A stretch of 64,000 nt of DNA from Acrasis kona. Lineage: Eukaryota; Heterolobosea; Eutetramitea; Acrasida; Acrasidae. The stretch is from positions 53,278 through 117,277 of the forward strand of contig JAOPGA020000701.1 of NCBI GenBank assembly GCA_026419775.2, given 5' to 3'. The translations under genes were made by a program, and so were the position numbers. Below are positions 63,680-64,000 of this stretch, piece by piece. The notes below the pieces were generated by a model. It had not been told where the DNA came from and did not search any database. It saw only the letters and a list, made by a program, of their open reading frames with translations. Within the stretch, counting starts at the first letter, position 1. Every line of letters begins with the position of its first letter.

Positions 63680-64000
63680 TTTTTTCATTAAAAAAATCGC
63701 AACTGTAAAGATGTTAATCATTATCCTACATCATAGACTACTAATTAAACCTCTACTAACAAAATTACACTTACATTACCGAAAGTTAACATTTCTTAAA
63801 AAATTAACATTATTATCTATCATACTAATAGACAAACAAAGATTTATCTTCAAAGAAACGAAACCACATTCATATAAATACATTTTGAGAAATCCACACT
63901 ATGAACAGAAATTTAAAAGTTTCATAACTCAATAAACAAAAACTAGTAATCGTGATACACATAAATACACACACACACACATAAATACAATAAAAATTTT
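63680..64000. other. AT-rich end of window with (CA)n tract
   Basis: About 320 very AT-rich bases with short plus-strand frames that look like chance. A (CA)n run of about seven repeats lies near 63969-63982. No gene or RNA seen. Confidence 0.4.

Overview
The window looks like nuclear DNA of a free-living unicellular eukaryote (protist) with a compact genome. About 38 protein-coding genes are packed on both strands, often less than 200 bases apart. They use the standard code, with TAA, TAG and TGA all serving as stops. Some 54 GT-AG introns could be placed by joining reading frames; all are 34-50 nt and most are 36-42 nt. The domain mix (heterotrimeric G-protein and RGS modules, formin, many LRR and RCC1 proteins, AP-4, WDR11, and the basal-body protein SSNA1) suits an amoeboid lineage that keeps centriole genes. 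A heterolobosean (Naegleria/Acrasis-like) or similar amoeba is my best guess, but the sequence alone does not prove it. No rRNA, tRNA, virus or recognisable transposon was seen.

Layout. 0-9 kb: a CDK-type kinase cut by the left edge, two uncharacterised proteins, an LRR-sulfate transporter fusion, the mitochondrial processing peptidase alpha subunit, an EEP-family nuclease/phosphatase and a small membrane protein. 9.5-15 kb: two unusual signalling genes on the minus strand, a C2/EF-hand/degenerate G-alpha fusion and a protein kinase/beta-helix fusion, then a small unknown gene. 15-25 kb: a frameshifted phosphoglycerate mutase, an SGNH hydrolase, an F-box-like LRR protein, an alpha/beta hydrolase, a membrane-anchored carboxypeptidase with an EGF module, and a trypsin-fold protein. 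25-37 kb: an LRR/pseudophosphatase, a secreted RCC1/EGF protein, a mitochondrial carrier, a C2CH zinc protein, PP2C, a TXNDC17-like thioredoxin, a second RCC1-like protein and TFIIB. 37-48 kb: a 1002-aa coiled-coil/IQ protein, WDR11 (1225 aa over six exons) and a formin. 48-64 kb: a large secreted GH42-like protein, a PhyH-family dioxygenase, an RGS-START protein, AP-4 epsilon (ten exons), a Cys-rich secreted protein, prolyl oligopeptidase, a 53-aa coiled-coil protein, an AIM24-like protein and SSNA1. The right end holds five tandem hairpins and AT-rich sequence.

How the genes relate. Neighbours do not form operons, but themes recur. Signalling: CDK, G-alpha-like, beta-helix kinase, RGS-START, PP2C, pseudophosphatase. 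Trans-Golgi/endosome traffic: WDR11, AP-4 epsilon. Cytoskeleton and centriole: formin, SSNA1, IQ coiled-coil. Mitochondrion: MPP-alpha, the SLC25 carrier, AIM24. Cell surface and secretion: carboxypeptidase-EGF, RCC1-EGF, GH42-like, Cys-rich protein. The strongest novelty candidates are the G-alpha fusion without catalytic Arg, catalytic Gln or receptor tail, the LRR-SulP fusion, the hairpin array with covarying stems, and the frequent overlap of stop codons with AATAAA.
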